DNA from: Paralvinella palmiformis
Lineage: Eukaryota; Annelida; Polychaeta; Terebellida; Alvinellidae
Direction: 5' to 3'
Assembly (NCBI GenBank): GCA_025642065.1
Contig: JAODUP010001454.1
Span: 1-64,000 of the forward strand
DNA length: 64,000 nucleotides
Shown one piece after another: positions 60,637-64,000 of the stretch. Position 1 is the first letter of the stretch. Each line of letters starts with the position of its first letter. A program made the position numbers and the translations under genes. Below the pieces are notes generated by a model. It had not been told where the DNA came from. It ran no database searches and saw nothing but the letters and a program-made list of their open reading frames with translations.

Positions 60637-61865
60637 TGGAAGGATGAAACAGAGACGGAGCAGGAGGTATTGCGCCTGGAGCCAAATATGTATGAGCATC
60701 CCTATTGGCGTAGTTACTGTTGTAGAAATATTAGGGATGGGAGCTAGGAGCCAGAGAGGATGGGGCCATTGATTGAAGGAGTTAGATATTGGGAAACACT
60801 CTTTGTCACTTCTCTGTCCGTTGTCGTTTCTCTCCTTTTCAATCAGTCAATAAGTTAGTTTGTCATTCATTATATCTTCAAGTTGGCTGATGATTGAATG
60901 TCGAAATTGTTTTAGTCATTGTTGTAAAGAAATATGAATACAACAGACTTCTCTCTCAAAATCGATCAGATTTGACAAACATAAGTGAAGGGTTATTTTG
61001 TCATCGATACCATCAAAATACAATAAGCTACGCGAAAGATCAGGATATTTCACAAATATAACTAATCTGTCTTCGTGGGACTATTTATTTACTTAAAACC
61101 TGAAAGACAAATATACATTGACAACGAAATTACCGAATGTCTAGTCTAATATGAAAGTGAATTTATTCTCAGTGCATTTCTATTGATACATGGATGGCAA
61201 AGTATGCATTAAAATCATTGGCTCTCTTTATAAAACCTTACTTTGTATAATCCATGGCTCCTACTTTATCAGTCGTTTTCAGCTAAGGTGGTTCCATATG
61301 GAAAATATAAGTCGATTGTCAAGGAAGCTTTTCTTTCAGCTACGTGAGCCCCGTCCCTGGTGTTGGATGATCCACTTCATCTGGGAGATCTCTATTATAG
61401 TACATGGAAAGATTATGTAGATGAGGATGCACCTTTAAGGACAAAGGTAATGCTAAGAAGACTAATATTTCCATGACACAATAAGAACAAATAAGCTAGT
61501 AATAGAAATAGACTCAAAGGTATTTTGAGTGGCTGTTGATCAGGACCAGTTTGTATGTATATTATGAAATAGTCATGGTCAGTAAATTTCCAGTGCCTCT
61601 GCGAAATAAGAATATTACAGTAAAAAGATCAAAGTATCCAAGGGACAACAAAAGTATGTTTTCAGTGTTTTGAAAAACAATTATTAACTTACATAAAGAT
61701 TGTTTTTATAATTTCTTCTGTCAAAATATAATAAATATACAAAGTGGGTTGTACCGCAACACCTTACCACTGGGTAAGCCGTCGGTAGAAGAGATCCGGG
61801 TGTTCATGATAAATACATTTTAGCTTATTAAAGAGACTTTTATCAAACAACTAATGTTTTATGTG
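60637..61865. other. No gene supported
   Basis: Somewhat less AT-rich at 60640-60850. The frame at 61190-61420 has a protein-like patch (LSRKLFFQLREPRPWCW) but no recognisable family. Confidence 0.35.
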
Positions 61866-61869
61866 CAAT

Positions 61870-62560
61870 TTGTCCTATACATATGTTGCTTGTGAAAGAT
61901 TGTATGGATGTTCTGATAAGTCCAATTACAAATATAGTTAATAAATCATAATCCCATGAAAACGGGCTGTGTAAAACCATTACTAAAAAGACAGTATGGA
62001 CTGTAATATTCTTAATATTTACTGACTTGTTTAAAACTTACATTTATATCTAAGGTTAGAGAACGGGCAGTTGTTTTTCATCTAAACAAATATGTAATCA
62101 ATAATAACCTTAATAAATCTCTAAGGTTTGCATATAAAAATTGTAACAACGCTGAAATAGCCTTAGTTCTATTGCATACTGATATTATGATATTATTCAT
62201 TGAGGTAAGCCAGTATTTCCTTCCTTTTTTGTACCCGTATGCTGAACTTCTTTTCTTAGGTTAAAAGTCATGTTTTGTTTTGTCTGTCCATTAAAAAGTC
62301 ATCCCGAAAACTCAGGTCATCCAGTCAGATACTATTTCAGGTTCCTGTGTCTCGGCTCAAGCCATATGGTTATTATGCATTTAATGTTGTAGTCTCCACT
62401 TTGTGGAATACGTTGCTGATACATATTAGAAGTTCTAGATTGATTTCACAGATAAATAATTTATGTAAGGGTTCCATGTTGAATAACTCAAACATTGATG
62501 AAAAGTGATTGCAAAAAAGACATCCCTTTTTGTATGTTATTATATCAGAATACATTGTTC
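61870..62560 (+). pseudogene. CR1/L2-type LINE with an internal deletion, plus strand
   Basis: Reverse-transcriptase blocks: LLVKDCMDVLISPITNIVNK (LLK-x-CLD-x-L-x-P-x-ITNIVN), then ISKVRERAVVFHLNKYVINN, NLNKSLRFAYKNCNNAEIAL (QSAYR-x-x-HSTETAL block) to about 62210. The frame at 62275-62508 then jumps to the far C-terminus: KLRSSSQILFQVPVSRLKPY, then STLWNTLLIHIRSSRLISQI (TLWN-x-LP-x-x-IR) and LCKGSMLN. The palm with motif A and YADD and the thumb are missing, an internal deletion that in an intact copy would be roughly 1 kb or more. It is the only one of the LINE relics on the plus strand. Confidence 0.8.
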
Positions 62561-62564
62561 TTCA

Positions 62565-63095
62565 CATCAGCAAGAGCCGTTAATAACAGGCTGTTTATGG
62601 TGATAATAGCACACCCGACATTATTATAATAAATAATAAATAATTATCTTTCATCATCGTACTATGATAACTAACGTCCTGATGACTTCGGTGAACGCAT
62701 ATCGTCTTCGTGTTAATTAACTACCTCTAAGTTCTTTAGTTGATCAGTTTATGTAATACTCTTAGATGCCCATTCTGATATTCCCAAATCTTCCATCATT
62801 ATAGTTAAACGATGCTCAATGGAATATGAAACCGGAAGTAGAATGTCAGTTACTTCAGATTTAGCAGTAATCACCAATTCAATAGCAATATGAAATATTT
62901 AACTTTAAAATTTAAAAAAATGCATTTTCATTCATTTGAATAAGGTTCCATGAACTAAGTAACATGTCACCATTTAGAAATTCCTTAATAGGTCTACCCA
63001 GGGATAGCAACTAAATATAAGATCCAAACTTCTGAACAAAATATAATCTCTAGCATAACCGTCATCTTATTTCTCTCACTCTAATCATCCATTTA
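62565..63095. other. No feature seen
   Basis: AT-rich sequence with a short AATAATAAATAAT run at 62620-62642, possibly the tail of the LINE just upstream. Confidence 0.4.
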
Positions 63096-63099
63096 TAGA

Positions 63100-63260
63100 T
63101 TCATTTATTTAATGACCGCTGACTAAACAACAAGGTAAATAATTCACTCACTCGCTCTCTGTCTGGCCAGCATGTGTTCACATTTTAACTAAACACTCAC
63201 ACACTGCATCACTTATTCAATCGCCCACACTCATTCAATTGACCACATTCTCTCAACCAG
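63100..63260 (-). repeat. Tetranucleotide tract in inverted orientation (ACTC/CATT units)
   Basis: CACT, ACTC, CATT and CAAT units over about 160 bp, the reverse complement of GAGT-type cores. Confidence 0.7.
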
Positions 63261-64000
63261 GTACTATGACTGAGTAAATCGCATGTTTGTTTAGTCTTAA
63301 ATAGTCACTCGAACAATAATTAGTATCAACGAACATAGTATTTGGTTACACCTGGCATCTAATAAAAGAACATTTAAAAATAAATAAACTAACCTTTCTC
63401 TCTATCAAATGCTATTGCAACATATATTTCTTTTGTAATGGAACATTGTTATATTCGGTTTTCATTTCCATTAAAGCATTAAAATTGAAAACATATAAAG
63501 AAAATATTTCAAGGTATATCGTTTCATAAATGATGCCATAGAAAAGAATGCTAAGATCCTCCTCCTTTATACCATATGATATTATCGGAATCTAGATCTC
63601 CAATAAATAGATCAGAATGCAATTTCGCCAATTTCTACGGGATCTACCAGGAGACACTACTCTTCTAATGGGAATCGAGTGCACAAAGGAGGAATAAGAG
63701 AAGTCCAAGAATTAAACTAGAAAATATTAAATTAACACCAATTCACAATTTTGCACCAAAACAAGTTGCTTATAAGTGACAGAATAATTGTTTTCTTCTT
63801 CTTAACTATCTTGCTAAGACAGGCAAATTAGCTTTAATATAATACCATGAAGCTATCTATCTCGTTAAATTAATTGTTTTATAAATATGAACTAGCCAAG
63901 TAATATTAATTCTAATACCGTAGTATCGTTAACATGACTATAATGGTTGCCTTCGTTAGAATATACTACATTTTAAAATGCATTAACATTGTGAGATCAG
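63261..64000. other. No feature seen
   Basis: AT-rich to the end of the window, no supported gene. Confidence 0.5.

Noticed and set aside
60305..60699. His/Pro-rich and Thr/Ser-Leu-Thr-His-rich open frames of 119-126 codons on the minus strand
   Set aside because: They are direct translations of the (GGT)n and (GTGA)n arrays; open frames arise from the repeat itself.
61190..61420. Plus-strand frame with LSRKLFFQLREPRPWCW as an L2 N-terminal part
   Set aside because: Could not be aligned to any block of the LINE family by eye; left unassigned.

Overview
The window looks like non-coding, repeat-dominated DNA from an animal genome. It is strongly AT-rich and full of long (AT)n, (TG)n and compound (AT)n(TG)n microsatellites. 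No host gene with a recognisable product, no rRNA or tRNA gene and no CRISPR array could be identified. The retrotransposon families (CR1/L2-type and jockey/CR1-like LINEs, a GIY-YIG fragment of Penelope-like type), the pogo/Tigger DNA transposon relic, and dispersed repeats built around tetranucleotide (ACTG/ACTC-type) cores fit a marine invertebrate, most likely a lophotrochozoan such as a mollusc. That assignment is inference from the repeat landscape only.

Layout. 0-8 kb: a GIY-YIG-like endonuclease fragment at 290-577, AT and ACT microsatellites, a pair of about 155-bp inverted repeats around a 1.5 kb loop (2.42-4.22 kb), and a degenerate GAGT-type tract (6.4-7.0 kb). 8.3-12.4 kb: a decayed L2-like reverse transcriptase on the minus strand, an inverted copy of dispersed family A, two short duplications, a 218-bp hairpin element and a LINE 3' end. 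12.4-21 kb: mostly featureless, with one dispersed repeat (family B) at about 18 kb. 21.06-25.3 kb: the richest locus, a minus-strand LINE fossil with ORF1 (coiled coil, RRM-like region, and a C-terminal IMPACT/YigZ-like domain), an APE endonuclease and a reverse transcriptase. 32.5-33.4 kb: a pogo/Tigger transposase relic. 33.4-39.1 kb: two direct copies of family A (about 1.4 kb each), separated by an L2-like LINE 3' half. 39.7-41.0 kb: family C copy 1 and another L2-like 3' end. 47-49 kb: a compositionally distinct, A-rich plus-strand segment with a dUTPase-like reading frame, possibly from a retroelement or an old virus insertion. 49.5-50.6 kb: a third family A copy ending in (AT)n(TG)n. 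56.2-62.6 kb: family C copy 2, two neighbouring minus-strand L2-like LINE relics, a (GGT)n/(GTGA)n block, and a plus-strand L2-like relic with an internal deletion.

No set of genes works together here. The coding-like material is almost all decayed mobile-element sequence with stops and frameshifts. The most interesting observations are the IMPACT-like domain joined to a LINE ORF1-type protein, the dispersed families with tetranucleotide cores and a conserved short hairpin (possibly Helitron-like non-autonomous elements), and the dUTPase-like remnant. All similarity calls were made by eye from translated motifs, without database searches.
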